From Albugo candida (taxonomy: Eukaryota > Oomycota > Peronosporomycetes > Albuginales > Albuginaceae), in assembly GCA_905220665.1 (NCBI GenBank), contig CAJNAR010000003.1, positions 422,851 through 486,850 on the forward strand: 64,000 bases of DNA, read 5' to 3'. How positions within the stretch are numbered: position 1 is the stretch's first letter; each line of letters begins with the position of its first letter. Under the pieces are notes generated by a model, which had not been told where the DNA came from, made no database searches, and worked only from the letters and a program-made list of their open reading frames with translations. Shown here piece after piece: positions 31,632 through 43,800 of the stretch. Both the position numbers and the translations under genes were made by a program.

Positions 31632-34313
31632 CTAACACACGTCATCAAGCATTGGAGCCATCTTACTATTGGGCGATACCATCATGATTTGCTGCATTTT
31701 CCGCTGAAATCGTTCAGCGTATTGTCGTGGGGGAGCAGCCGAAATTCCGTTTTCATCACATTGCAAAATCTGTATCTTCCACCATCGCTCTAATCTCTTC
31801 TTCCACGTCCAAGTTTGGAGAATATCAATGACTCCAAACGTATAATAGTCAGGTCCCACAACAGCACACGCGAGATACCCAGGCTTCTCTAGCGCCCGTC
31901 TTCCGATCCAGTGACAGTTTTCATTTCTATCACAGCTCTTTAGCGCCTCAACAATTGAATGGCTGGTCCGATAATGACGAAGACTGGCTTTGTTGTACAA
32001 AAGAGGAATTTGTTCCGGAGGATACGCGTACGAGCTTTTATGACTCGAAGTCAAAGGCTCGTCACTGGATGCTAATAAGGACACTCGACATGTGCGATTG
32101 AATGTGAGGCGATTATGATACTCGATCTCCTGTAGCGTTTGTATCTCCTGCTCATTTTCTTGTTCTGGCTCCTCCTCATCTTTTGGACTATCGACTGGAG
32201 ATGCTTGGTAACAGGAATCCGTGCTGTCTCCGGTCACAATTGATACAAATGAATCCGCATTGGAACGATGGCAAACACCATACGTTACTTTTCGTTTGCT
32301 TGGAGAAGACTTGAGCTGACTCACATCGAACGATGCTTGATCTACGACATATTTGGTGCTGTGCGTGCTCAAAAGGAGACTGTAATCCATGATTCCATGA
32401 GAACAAAGGAAGCGGCTGTCATTTTCTAATTGACGCACAACATCTGTCGCTATTTTGGCACTGTCAGACGCATACTCGACAAATGACGAAGCCTTACCGA
32501 TTTCTGGCACTAAGCGGACTTTACGATGGAAATCGTTGTCTTTCAAGACAACATGCGGAAGATGGGCACCATGAATGCTATACACACAGCTCTCACTGAA
32601 CAAAGGATTGCAAGCATCAGTGGCCAAGTTTCCAAGGAGAAAAGGGAGACTTACTTGCATCCAAACTTGAATGGGCTGCTGCAGTACGTGCAGATAACAG
32701 TCTTCCCGGGCGGAATTGGCTATAAAGCATAAAAGTTGACTTGCAAGTCGGACGTATTGTCGTCTTCGTACCTTTGCATTTCGGTCGACCCAAGAGCCTT
32801 TAATGTCGAAGAACTGATGCATGCTCACTTTGCCGATCACATTTCCCATCACAACAAAACTGAACGTTTGCCGATACATTTCGATGGAGTGACATCCATA
32901 AAAGCGCGTCAAGTGAGACATTGGATTTTCTTTCATGTACTGAATGTAATCAGGAAGCATTCGCAACAACACATTGCGCTCGCTCTTTGTCACTGTCTTC
33001 ACAATGAACGAGTAATCCGCTGTGTAAAACATGAAAGCCCCACTTGATCCGCCAGACTGAATACGCTCATGACACGTCGATAGGAACGATTTTCGGTAAA
33101 GAGTTTCTTTGATCCCAAAGCCCTGACGCATATCCTGGAAGGAGAGAGGATGGTAGTCGGCAAATCGCACGGTCATTCCGAGTTCGTGTAAACGAAGATG
33201 GACAACACGGCGAGAAACCGACATCTTCGATGCATTGGAAGAAGCCGCGACAATTCCCCGCGTCGCGAAATGTAAAACTTCTTTGCGGAGTGCCACATTC
33301 AATTGCGGCTCAAGATCAATGTCAACATCACTGAATTCATCGTCATCTCGAATGTGATTGCTTTCTTCGTTCTGCTGCACACCTAATGATGCGGACGTGA
33401 GCTCTTTTTTCGTTCGCTGATCCGAATTCGACGACACGTTTGTCACTGAGAGCCATATGATCAGATCAACAACGCCTCTGGACGTCTGCAAGAATGATAA
33501 TGCGCTTTGCGTTTTGACTGTGATGGAAATCGATCGGTATCGGTCGGCGATCACATACGCCAGCCATAAGGAGATGACCACAAACTGATAGACGAGATAG
33601 GTGAATGTGGAAATTCGAGCGATTTGGATGACGTCTTTCTTCACATGCAATGCTTCTCGCATGCCCGCAAACGTATGCGATCGCTTCTCCAAAACTGAAA
33701 AGGCTACAGCAGACAGAACACAAATTATCACAATGCTGTAATACACGAGCAACGATTCAGTATCAGTCTCATTGATCGCACAATTCACCACTTTGCGATT
33801 TCGATGAATTTCACTGTCAGAAAGCCATAAACCCAAGCCGACTAAACCTCCCGTCGTCCACGCAAACCAATGATAAAATACCATATTTTGCTTTGTATTT
33901 GTGAAAGGATTCGTACAAGACTGGTATAAATCAAGGGACATATTAAGGAACCAGCATTCGGAAGAAACAGCTACTGATTGAGTGAGAATGCCTAGCACTC
34001 GACACTGCGCGCTGGTCGCAAGGTATTGATTCCAGCTAAGCTCAAATCGAACGGCGTATACCAAATCGACCACAGCCTTCCAATACAGAATGGGATTGGG
34101 ATGACGTCGCCACTTTTTTCTACGCGAGTACATTAACACAATGATCGCACAGCTTATCATCGATACAAAAGCGCCTGTATGCGCATACAAAATGTGTATA
34201 TTTTCATTGTACTGAATCACAAACGGATGCGAGGTTGGGATAGCGATCAATGTTGTCGGTTTAGAAGACAACGCAGCTAAGCCGTTCACAGCACTTTGTT
34301 TAATCGTATTCAT
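31632..34313 (-). CDS. GPCR-phosphatidylinositol phosphate kinase fusion (oomycete GK)
   Basis: The start at 34313 is an ATG. The uninterrupted 893-codon frame hides two in-frame introns (32720-32771 and 32596-32654) with good GT-AG borders. Removing them leaves 856 residues and restores a Cys-rich segment PGKTVICTYCSSPFKFGC between DIKGSWVDRNAK and PHVVLKDNDF, as in other GPCR-PIPKs. Residues ~30-290 contain seven hydrophobic spans. The kinase half has SGGSSGAFMFYTADYSFIVK, FDIKGSWVDR, VVLKDNDF and GIMDYSLLLS. The family links a heptahelical receptor to PI(4)P 5-kinase activity and is characteristic of oomycetes and Dictyostelium. The ligand is unknown. Confidence 0.92.
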   Translation of the reverse strand: MNTIKQSAVNGLAALSSKPTTLIAIPTSHPFVIQYNENIHILYAHTGAFVSMISCAIIVLMYSRRKKWRRHPNPILYWKAVVDLVYAVRFELSWNQYLATSAQCRVLGILTQSVAVSSECWFLNMSLDLYQSCTNPFTNTKQNMVFYHWFAWTTGGLVGLGLWLSDSEIHRNRKVVNCAINETDTESLLVYYSIVIICVLSAVAFSVLEKRSHTFAGMREALHVKKDVIQIARISTFTYLVYQFVVISLWLAYVIADRYRSISITVKTQSALSFLQTSRGVVDLIIWLSVTNVSSNSDQRTKKELTSASLGVQQNEESNHIRDDDEFSDVDIDLEPQLNVALRKEVLHFATRGIVAASSNASKMSVSRRVVHLRLHELGMTVRFADYHPLSFQDMRQGFGIKETLYRKSFLSTCHERIQSGGSSGAFMFYTADYSFIVKTVTKSERNVLLRMLPDYIQYMKENPMSHLTRFYGCHSIEMYRQTFSFVVMGNVIGKVSMHQFFDIKGSWVDRNAKVRRRQYVRLASQLLCFIANSAREDCYLHVLQQPIQVWMQVSLPFLLGNLATDACNPLFSESCVYSIHGAHLPHVVLKDNDFHRKVRLVPEIGKASSFVEYASDSAKIATDVVRQLENDSRFLCSHGIMDYSLLLSTHSTKYVVDQASFDVSQLKSSPSKRKVTYGVCHRSNADSFVSIVTGDSTDSCYQASPVDSPKDEEEPEQENEQEIQTLQEIEYHNRLTFNRTCRVSLLASSDEPLTSSHKSSYAYPPEQIPLLYNKASLRHYRTSHSIVEALKSCDRNENCHWIGRRALEKPGYLACAVVGPDYYTFGVIDILQTWTWKKRLERWWKIQILQCDENGISAAPPRQYAERFQRKMQQIMMVSPNSKMAPMLDDVC

Positions 34314-34881
34314 CTAATCGGACAAGAGTGAAACCTATGAGTAATCCCTTCGCAAATTTCGGCCATGTAAAGGAACGATCCACAAAAGCAGCCGATGAGA
34401 CCAATCAATCTTTCTGAAATCTTTTGAAAAGGCGTGATTGGCTACAAGTATCTGACTACATTAACGTAGGAAGGATATGGAGCCTCTTGCAGGATGGGTT
34501 TTCTGCGCTACGGCGAGGGATCTATCGACTATCGTGCACTGTCTTGTGCTACGCTAGACAAAGTAGAGGTCTCACTCTTCGAATGCGCCATCCAGCTTCT
34601 ATTATTGTTCGCTATTGTGTCTGTAGTAGTCTCTTTACTCAGCTACCTATCTCCTAAATTTCCTATGGGAATCGATTCAACCGAAACATAGCTCTACGTT
34701 TTCGCTTCCTCGTATGACACCCGCCTTTCTAGCGGTGACATTATCTGCCGTTAAAGTCCTTTTGACGCTTCCTGGTGCTCGAGTCACGTAATGCTGACGC
34801 CACTCAGCGTGGTACACACGAATGAACATGATGTATTCCTTCTAACGGCATTGAGATACTAACGAGAACCTAACGGTTGAA
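34314..34881. other. Intergenic, divergent promoter region
   Basis: It separates the GPCR-PIPK and TLD genes, which are transcribed away from each other. A 65-codon frame at 34494-34691 with a Leu/Val-rich segment is visible, but its first half looks non-coding and it has no relatives that I recognise. Confidence 0.4.
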
Positions 34882-36484
34882 ATGGGCAATTCGCACGAGA
34901 AAAGTAGTGAATACAAAGGTCCATTCGGCGACATTGTGGGTTTCATTCCTTCACACAATAAGTCGACATGTTCGAATAACAGCGTTACTGTTTAGGAATA
35001 CGACCAACTCGCACGTAAATATGAAGCGCTAACAAAATCACGCAAAAGCGACGATATACACGCGAATTTCAAGGTATCATTAAAGGTGAACATTCGCATA
35101 AGACTGATTTTACGCTGATATCAGACCGCTTTCCATCTTTACGTACCCGATACAATGCCACAGCACTTGCGAACGCCATTGGAAGACTTTGGAGTGTTTA
35201 TATATCGCTTATGTGCGCTGCAAAATGAGTCAAATGCAAGCGATACGATCGGACACATTTCTTTACCATCTTTTGTTCGAGCGGGTCGGTTAATAGCGAA
35301 AAAGCGAGCTAAACTCTCACGTCTGCTACGATAGTCACTCGTTGTACCCGTCTATCGCCGCAATCGATTCTCACTTCCATATATTCTCTATTTGATCCAC
35401 AAGGATGCAATGCGATTGAGAGGAGTCAAATGCAGCGTTTATTTCTCTCTGTGTTGCTGATGATGCAGGAGAATGAAGCAGTTCCCTCGACAGCCTATAT
35501 AGAAGTCACAGAAGCTCTGACAACCGCATTGATGAGCGACAACGACACTGTGCAATCTGAGCAATTCGTACAATGGACTACTTCCGTTCTTCCACTATTG
35601 TACTCTGTTATCTCCACGTGGATGTCGTCAAAAGCTTTGGAAACATTTGCAACAAGGAGCTACTCGTCCCCAAAGCTCACCCATCGATCCGAAATTCTTT
35701 CATTGTAAGAAGCTTTTATCGCAATGTTTGGTTTATCAATCAAATGACATCTGACAGACCGCAATTCCACTTGCTATCGTGCGTAACGACTCATCTGCAA
35801 GGCGATATCGATCGTATTTACACAAGCATGGAAGACGGACTCAGTTACAATCGCTTGTGTTTTCACCTTTTGGGGTATTCCGGGCCGACTTTGATCGTCA
35901 TTCAAGATGTAGAAGGAGGTAGGAGCGCGCAAGGTACGAGCATTTCAGACTCATTCTTTTCGTTTGTAGCGATATTTGGAGCCTTTTGTGACACGGAATG
36001 GAAAGAATCCAATCGATTTTACGGTGGAAATGGATGCTTTCTATTTCGCTTCAGACCTGATTTTCACATATATCGGGCTGCCACGTTACATCAAAGTGGA
36101 AATCACATGTATCTCAACACAAAAGGATTCAGTCTTCCTCGAGGCCTCGGTGTAGGCGGTGATCTGACTGAATTTCGTATGTTTCTGAGCGAGGATTTTG
36201 ATGAGAAATGCTACACGACGACGCGATGTCTGTCGTATGAACCGGGTCCTTTGTCGAGTAGAAAGCGCTTCAGCATCGCTTTGTTGGAAGTTTGGGGATG
36301 TGGTGGGGAGGAAAGTATGCTGAAACAAAAAGCTCATCGACAGGATACCGCCGATATGATTGCTCATGCTCGAAAGGTTGACAAAGCTCAATTCGTTGGC
36401 AATGATTTCGATAAAGAAATGTTTTTGGGGCGCACATTCGGTCATGGAACAAATCAAGCTCGTGTCGTGGAAGACCAGTCATAG
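34882..36484 (+). CDS. TLD-domain protein, N-myristoylated MEAK7/TLDC1-like
   Basis: Exon 1 encodes MGNSHEKSSEYKGPFGD, a likely N-myristoylation start as in MEAK7. Short introns follow at about 34936-34995 and 35071-35121, with more in 35280-35420, 35700-35730 and 35918-35969. The C-terminal half is a TLDc domain: NGCFLFRFRPDFHIY, GNHMYLNTKGFSLPRGLGVG, LSEDFDEKCYTTTRC and FSIALLEVWGCGG. It is followed by an acidic/basic tail shared with plant TLD proteins (DFDKEMFLGRTFGHG). TLD proteins bind V-ATPase and take part in lysosomal signalling and oxidative-stress resistance. Some middle exon borders are not settled. Confidence 0.8.
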
Positions 36485-36532
36485 CATGCACAGTGAGAAT
36501 GTGGACAATGTGCAACTTGCGCTGTATTTGTA

Positions 36533-38878
36533 TCATGTAGACCTTCTTCTACGAGATGCTGAAAGACTATTGTTTTGTGTTTGTTGCGCTACTTGTTCCT
36601 GAATCAAAGCTGGCTCGAGTTCATCCATATCTTCAATTCGATCGTTTCCAGAGGTTTCGTTACTATCACTGGGATCAAAGTGAAGCCGTCTCGATGACGC
36701 AAACACATTGCAATTTTCATCATCGTCATAATCGCCTCGATATGCTTTACAAACACGTAATTTCCCTTGCTTTGTACCATAAATGAATCCTCCACCGGGG
36801 ATCGGATTGAACAAGGCGATATTCACATCGTCAGTGTCGCTTTCCACGTGAGAAAGAAGCTTCATATCGTCCCAGCGATATATTCTAGTCACGCGATGTG
36901 TCGAGACCATATTTTCCCTTGCACAAAAAAAGAGTGAGCTTTAAGAGAAAAGTCGCAACAACAGACCGCACCTTTGCATGCGATCACGCACTCCGTAGCC
37001 GAGTAATGCATACGCCGATCCTGGAGAAATCTTGACAGACGTGACTCCACCTGCCAGCGTTTCTGCCAAGTGACAGGTTTGTATAATCTTGCCTAGATCA
37101 TTGGCTTCAAGAGATATCAAGGTAAGCCATGTCGACTGAACCTCAGAAGCGAGCTGATATCGTTGCGCGCGTTGCGCTCGAGAGAAGCGCAAGCGACTTA
37201 GTGCGATATTTGGTCGTATCTGAGGATGTCCTTGTGATACCAACTGAGGTCGTCCTGGCGATCGAGCCATTCCAAAGGGATACTGACGATGCAATTGAAC
37301 GCTGGTTTGCTGTAATCGCGCACGTACACGACGAAAATGCTGATTCATATACTCGTCCATGGTACTTGAAAAGTCAAAGGATGCCGAATGCGCCATTGAA
37401 ACAGTGTTGAGGGTTTGCAGTGATGGAAGGCTCATTTGTCTGGACCGATTATTGGAATGATGTTGCGGTAGAGTTGGCAGCGCGACGTTCTGTATACTTG
37501 GAATCGCATTATGCACGGATATACGCGGGATCGGGACTTGATTCACTTCATCGTTAGAGCTGGATCCATCTTGAACGCTGTCATGCGCGAGAATTTGCTC
37601 GAGATCGTTGATTGCTTCCATCTCCAGCTCTTTCTCAGCTTGACGCAACGAGAGATCCGCACAAATTGCGAGATACCGCCCGCATTTCGAGATATCAAAG
37701 CCTCCATCGTTATAGATCAATGCATGTGACAACACTACCCGGCTATTATGCATCGCTTTCTTCAAAGCCGATGGCTCGGTTGATAGAGCCCACGTCGGAT
37801 CGAAATCCCATAACGTGATCGTTACAGTCAGATCGGATGAAGATGCATGCCCCTGTGGTCGCTACTCATTCAGAAAAAAGATCAGTACTGATGCTTCTGA
37901 GTTATAAATCGTACATTATAGCGTTCATTTGCTTCTCCAACCAAAATTTTGGAATGATCCGGCAGGAAAGTAACGGAACGTAATGTCTGATAGCTGAACA
38001 TTGCAATACGAGGGCAACTATGCTGTAAGATATGAACCGTTAGTCAACGGATACAAATCGAACGACATGAACTGGACCTGGTAATCCCATGTGTAGACGC
38101 ACGTTCCACTGGCGATCGCAAGAATATCTCCTGAAGGATGGAATGAAATCGATATGATTGCATGACGAAGTGCTGTGACGTATAAACATCGCCCTGATTC
38201 GATATCCCAAAATCTACAGAACGATTTGAGTGTCTTTGTATACCATTGCGTAATGATCGATATACCTCACTTGGAATCCCAGGCATCCGGAAGCAACAAA
38301 TCTCGAATTGGTTGGATGAAACTTGACACTCCACGGCGTTCGGGGATGTCCGACCAGCGTCTAAAGGAAATAAGGTAGTGCGAGATCAATGATGTATCCT
38401 AATTGATAACCAACCTGCAGAATCCTTCCGGTCTCATAGCATATGATCTTCACAGTATGGTCTCCATGAGTAGATGCAAACAGTTTTCTATGCGATAGGA
38501 CCGTTTATCACTTGAGCGAAAGTATTGTAGTGATATAAATGCTTACCCGTTCGGACTGATAGCGATAGAGATTGTCGATTTGGTGGTGTCGGGAAGTTGA
38601 GAATAGCGACTCGAATGCTAATAAGTGATTGTGAATTGTCGATCGTGTCGAGGAATAGTGAAGAAAATACCAGTTTATACTTTGATTGCACTTTGTTGCT
38701 CCAGCCAGCCTTCTTCCGTACGAATAGAAGCTTTATTGCTCGTCAAATTTCCACATTCCCGAAGCTTTAGCATTTGTTGTATATTCTGTAGTGAATTCGT
38801 ACTTTGGAAAGAGTATGGAGCTCCTACAGGATTCAAATCACTGAGAGCACGTTCCCATAGCTTTGTACCCGGTTCCAT
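36533..38878 (-). CDS. AMBRA1-like WD40 protein (autophagy/CUL4 substrate receptor)
   Basis: Multi-exon. The N-terminal exon begins [16 protein letters not shown] (ATG at 38878). WD repeats include [29 protein letters not shown] and [21 protein letters not shown] long low-complexity Ser/Gln/Arg-rich linker follows. The C-terminal part again resembles AMBRA1: [59 protein letters not shown] and [19 protein letters not shown]. In animals AMBRA1 regulates Beclin-1 and targets cyclin D through CUL4-DDB1. Here only the split WD40 architecture can be claimed. The gene ends 48 bp from the convergent TLD gene. Confidence 0.8.
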
Positions 38879-39121
38879 AAAGCAAGGAACAATTACAAAA
38901 CGAGGAGATCAAAGTGTGCGCAGGGGCTCGGAAGTTTTTTATTTACTGAAAATGTATCAGTTGCTTCGATTTAGGTTGCATGAATGTAGCACAAAGGTGG
39001 ACAATACTTGCAGTAAAAACCAATGAATAAATAGGAAAGACTGCACGCGTCCGTGCGCTTGTACACCGCAAACTATGGAGCACATTTCAATTGCTCATTG
39101 GCTATATCTCATCAGCATCCA

Positions 39122-40685
39122 ATGAGCGTCACAAAGCGTATCGGAATCGTCGGCGCTGGCGCAGCGGGACTGAGTATGTGGCCTATGTGATGACACTATT
39201 TAATTGTGCATCCATGCTTCAGTTGTGGCGAAAACACTACGTGCTGCCAATTTCAACATAACTGTGTTTGAGAAATCAAATTTTCTCGGAGGTTTATGGA
39301 AGTACTCGGATCAAACGCACACGGATGCTACTCTTTATGAGGTTTGAATTCGATGTATATCGATTCTTTGAGTGTGAATTGTGTACTTTAGTCACTGCAT
39401 ACAAACTTACCGACAACTGTCATGCAATTGAGCGATTTCCCTTTCGACAAAGACATTCCATCGTTCCCTTCCCATACTCAAATGCTGGAATACCTCGAGC
39501 AGTATACTGCACATTTCGAGGTAAGCGACTATGAAAGAGGTGTGGAGTGGTCTATGACAGTCGAATGCATATAGATATCGGAGGTGGTTCAGTTGGGCTG
39601 TCACGTGGAAAGGATTGAGTCGGTCCAAACAGCCGACAAATCTTTGAAAGTTTGTTTACATTGGAAGAAACAGAACAAGTCAATGGTGGAGACATTTGAT
39701 AAAGTTGTGATATGTAATGGGCATTTCGCAAAACCGGCATACCCAACGATCAGAGGGATGCATTTCTTTGAAGGCATGCAAGCTCATTCTCACGATTATC
39801 GCACACCAAAACTGTACGAGAATAAAAGTATCCTTTTGATCGGAAAAGGACCTTCCGGGGACGACATCTCGAAAGAATTGGTGAATTGCGGTGCAAAAGA
39901 AGTGATTGTGTCGTATCCGGGGTACAATACATCTGACCGTGATAGCATTTTGGAGGATGCGAGTCAGACAAGTGAGAAGCGCTTATTAAAGCCTCCTATA
40001 CAGTACATCGACCACGATAAAACCTTTGTGTTTCAGGATGGAACACAATGTGCTGCTCCCGATGTCATTATGTACTGCACTGGATATCAGTACACTGTCA
40101 TGGATCTCGTGCCGGATGGACTCCTTTTTCCCAACAGTAAAGCTGCACATGGATTTTCTTCGACTATGCAACAATCTGCTCAATTTCGCTCTATAATGGA
40201 GGAGGCAGCAAACGGGAAAGTGGTGGCACCGCTCTATGAGCATATACTCTCTATACAGAACCCAAACATCGCATTTGTCGGCTTACCATCCAAAGTGGTG
40301 CCATTCTTATGCTTTGAGTTGCAAGCAAAATGGCTCAGCGCTGTGTACAAAGGCGATCTAAAATTCACAAAATCAGAAATGATTCAGCAGTTTTGGAATC
40401 AAGTGATGCAATCCGAGTCCGCAATGCGTAAATTCCATGTGTTGGGGACCATGCAGCCCGCGTATATGAGGTTTGTGCCAATTCAGGATGCAGTGCCTGC
40501 TATTCACACCATTGTCTTCCAGAAAGCTCGCAATGCAAAGCAACACAACACTCGATGAGAAAGTATTGGACATGTACGATGATTGTGCAATTCTGCGAAA
40601 ATCACATCCGTTTGATTACCGCAAAGCTCAGTACCATTACGATGTTGAACGGAAGACTTGGACACGCCAGCTGCCAGCGAAATAG
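39122..40685 (+). CDS. Flavin-containing monooxygenase (FMO-like)
   Basis: About five exons; introns at 39174-39232, ~39342-39391, ~39522-39575 and ~40470-40521. Exon 1 ends in the FAD-binding GIVGAGAAGLS, followed after splicing by VFEKSNFLGGLWKYSD. FDKVVICNGHFAKPAYP is near the FMO signature, LLIGKGPSGDDI is the NADPH-binding motif, and DVIMYCTGYQY is the ATG-like linker motif. The C-terminal exon ends RKAQYHYDVERKTWTRQLP. The class oxygenates soft nucleophiles (N or S) with NADPH and O2; the substrate is unknown. Confidence 0.88.
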
Positions 40686-40803
40686 CAAGTCACACGAGAT
40701 AAGGTCTCCAGATCCACTTGCTTGGAAGAAAGCCTGTTAGATACAACAAGACAGCATTGTATAGATTCTACACACATTTGGCAGGGCACTTGTCTCCTAA
40801 TTT

Positions 40804-43800
40804 CTACAGTTTTGACCACTTCAGATACGAAAGTACGTGCACGGCAGTGTCACGAACATCAGGATCGGATTCCTGCTCGACGCTTGCCAGCGAACTTACA
40901 ACATTCAGCACATGATTCGTCAATGCGTCGTCCTTGAGCTCTTGAACAAGCAGATTGAGTGTTCGCAATGCTCGGAAACGCAAATTTGGAGTGCGAGAAT
41001 TGCATTCTTCCATCACGACCTTTATAACATCATCCAGCTTTCCGACCTTGTGCAATTTTACAGCCAGCTTCTCGATAGCGCACAGGCCTGTAAGCTTACC
41101 ATTGAATGTGGATTGCATGCTGTTCATGATAGCCTTCAAGACATCGGATACGAGCCACTCATTTCCAAGACAATTGACAAGGTTGACAAGGTCGTTGCAG
41201 CAAGCCCATCGGACCTCATGAATTGGATCTTCTAGAAATCCCAAATAGTTTGTAGCAAAATCGCTGGGAAACGCACAACTATCCGCACGATTTGCCCATG
41301 CAGCGATACAATGGATTGATTGTACGCGAATTCGCCAAGATGGAGAATGAATGAGCTTCCGTAACACGGGAAAGCTCAAACTCAGGAGCAATTCAGCCGA
41401 CTTGTTGCAATTCCGGGTCGTCTCCTCAAGCAATGCAGCTCGAACACTCGAATCTTGACTTTCATCTAGACACTGAGTAAATATGGGAACAAGATCTTCG
41501 TAATTTTGCTCTCCAATGAGACTCAATGATTTACCCACAAATCGTGCAAGCGCTAGTCTCACAATCACAGAAGCATCCGTTGCCAATCCATACGTTGCAG
41601 GGAGAATAGACCGAACGATCTTGTTCTGTGTTGCTACGATCAGCTCACGTGGGTTTCCTTCTGCTGCGCTATCGTTTTGAAGTTCGAGTTGCGCCACCTG
41701 ATGTACCATGCGCCCCACAACTTCACCAGTGGACGACTCATGTTCCTCGGTATCCATCTTCTGGTCGTCTTCTGTCGTCGATACGGATGCAGTGATATTG
41801 CCACTATTGAGTTTGATCATCGATTCTGCCATATCGTACGCGATCTCCACGCAAGCTTTGCGTACTTCCATTGTTGGATCGCGTATAATCCCAATAAAAT
41901 GATCAACAAAGACATCGGCATATTCCTTACCAAAAATCAGACATAAAGAAGGAAGCATTCGGGCTGCTTCCACACGCACTTGCCAGGACGTATCGCATAC
42001 GTAAGAATTCACCAGAGGAACCATTTGACAGTACAACAAGCGCAAAGAAGGATCAAGTCGCTTCATTTCGCACAATTGCGGATTTGTATCGGGTTCGAGA
42101 AGAACGGCTCGAAGGATATTGGCAACTTGTAAGTAACTTTTGACGGCAAATGTTCGCACAATATCGTGATTATCGGACGTCGCTTTCTCCAGCAGATGAA
42201 CGATCCACTCGAGCTTGCAGCTTCCAACCACATTTGCAAGCTGAGCCAAAATCGAAGTAACTGCACGTCGTACAAGAGGATTGTCATCAAGAGCCAGTCG
42301 ATCCACCATACCTCGTAATTGAACGAGGATGTCTCCTGATGTTCGCGCATACACATCTGAAAGTATTGCGATAGGAACGATTCGAGCAGTTGGGCTGGAA
42401 CTTGTACTCAATTTTGAAATCAGCGGAATGATCATTGTATCGACTTCTTCATCCGACATCGCCTTTATCAGTTCTCGCAAGCAGTGAACCATCGCATCCC
42501 AAGTTGCATGATTCTCAATGATTGCGAGGCTTTCCAAAACGTACAGAATCAATGCGATAAGCAACTGATATCTCGTTTTCCTCTCTTCAAGCGACGCGCT
42601 GCTGGCTTCACCACTTTCTTCTCTCGAGCAATTTGACTGATGATAGAGTGGAGCTATGCGTTTTCCTAATGAGCCCAAGATATAAATTGTTCGAATGACG
42701 ACACTCTCTCCTTTATCGTCGTGACTGTGAATGGTGCCGAAAAGATTCAGCAAATACCGACGTTCGGCTGACATTTCTGCACGTGTCGAACCATGCTGTT
42801 GCACTCGGTCAAATGATGCTTTGAGAACTGATTCTACCCTCGAGTTTGGCAAAATTTGGGTCAAGAACGCATCGCGCGCTGCATCTTCGTTTGATAAAGA
42901 TTGCTCACAATTATCCAGATCATCGAGGGTCAAATATCGAAAGATACCGCAACAGAATTCCATTGGAAAATGCAGTATTGCTTGATGAATCTTGGCTTGA
43001 AAAACTCGGAACGACATTCGGTCTTGTTCTGGTACAGGACGCTCAGTTTTTGGTTGACGAATGTTCATACAAAGCTGCTTTCTTAACGATTTGTAATCAC
43101 TCGCTGAAATTACAATCAACTTGAGATGTAGAGGTCGTTCTGCACGCTCGATTCTCGATAAAGCTTCTTTATGCGTCAGATTTGTGATGTATTCGTTGTT
43201 TAGACCGACTAACCAACTGGACCGCTTTACACCAGCTTTCGCTGCGGCCCCCGTGGATTTGATATCAACCACCACTGTTCTCTACACGATCCAATATGTC
43301 AAGATTTGGGAATTCTATCAAAGCGGAATGTCACGCACCTCCAAGATGTTCTCAACTGTCAGCCCAAGCGGACCAACTGGAATTACTACTTCATAAATCA
43401 CACCCTTTGTGCATTTCTCCGGACAAGAAGGGTCCCAGTCATAGCCGATAATGTGACGAAAATCTGGAACTGTTCGATGCTCATCAAAGTAATTGTTCAA
43501 AGCAACGTCAGTGTTTAAGTCGGCCATCAACAATACTTCCAGAATAGATTGCATGTTTGCGGATTGGTCGTCAATTGTTGCCCCAATGATGCCGGCGACC
43601 TGTTCCAAGTGCGTCAATCCGTATGACATTGACGGTGTTTCACTTGCCTGTATCTCCAATTTATCGGAATCAGCTAGCGAGACATTGACCACATCACACG
43701 TTGACAATGTGTCGGATTTCACAGCTGTATCGATCGTTTTGATTTCAACACATGAGTCGCTTAGCCGTGATTCACAGATCGAATGTGGTTGCAACAGACG

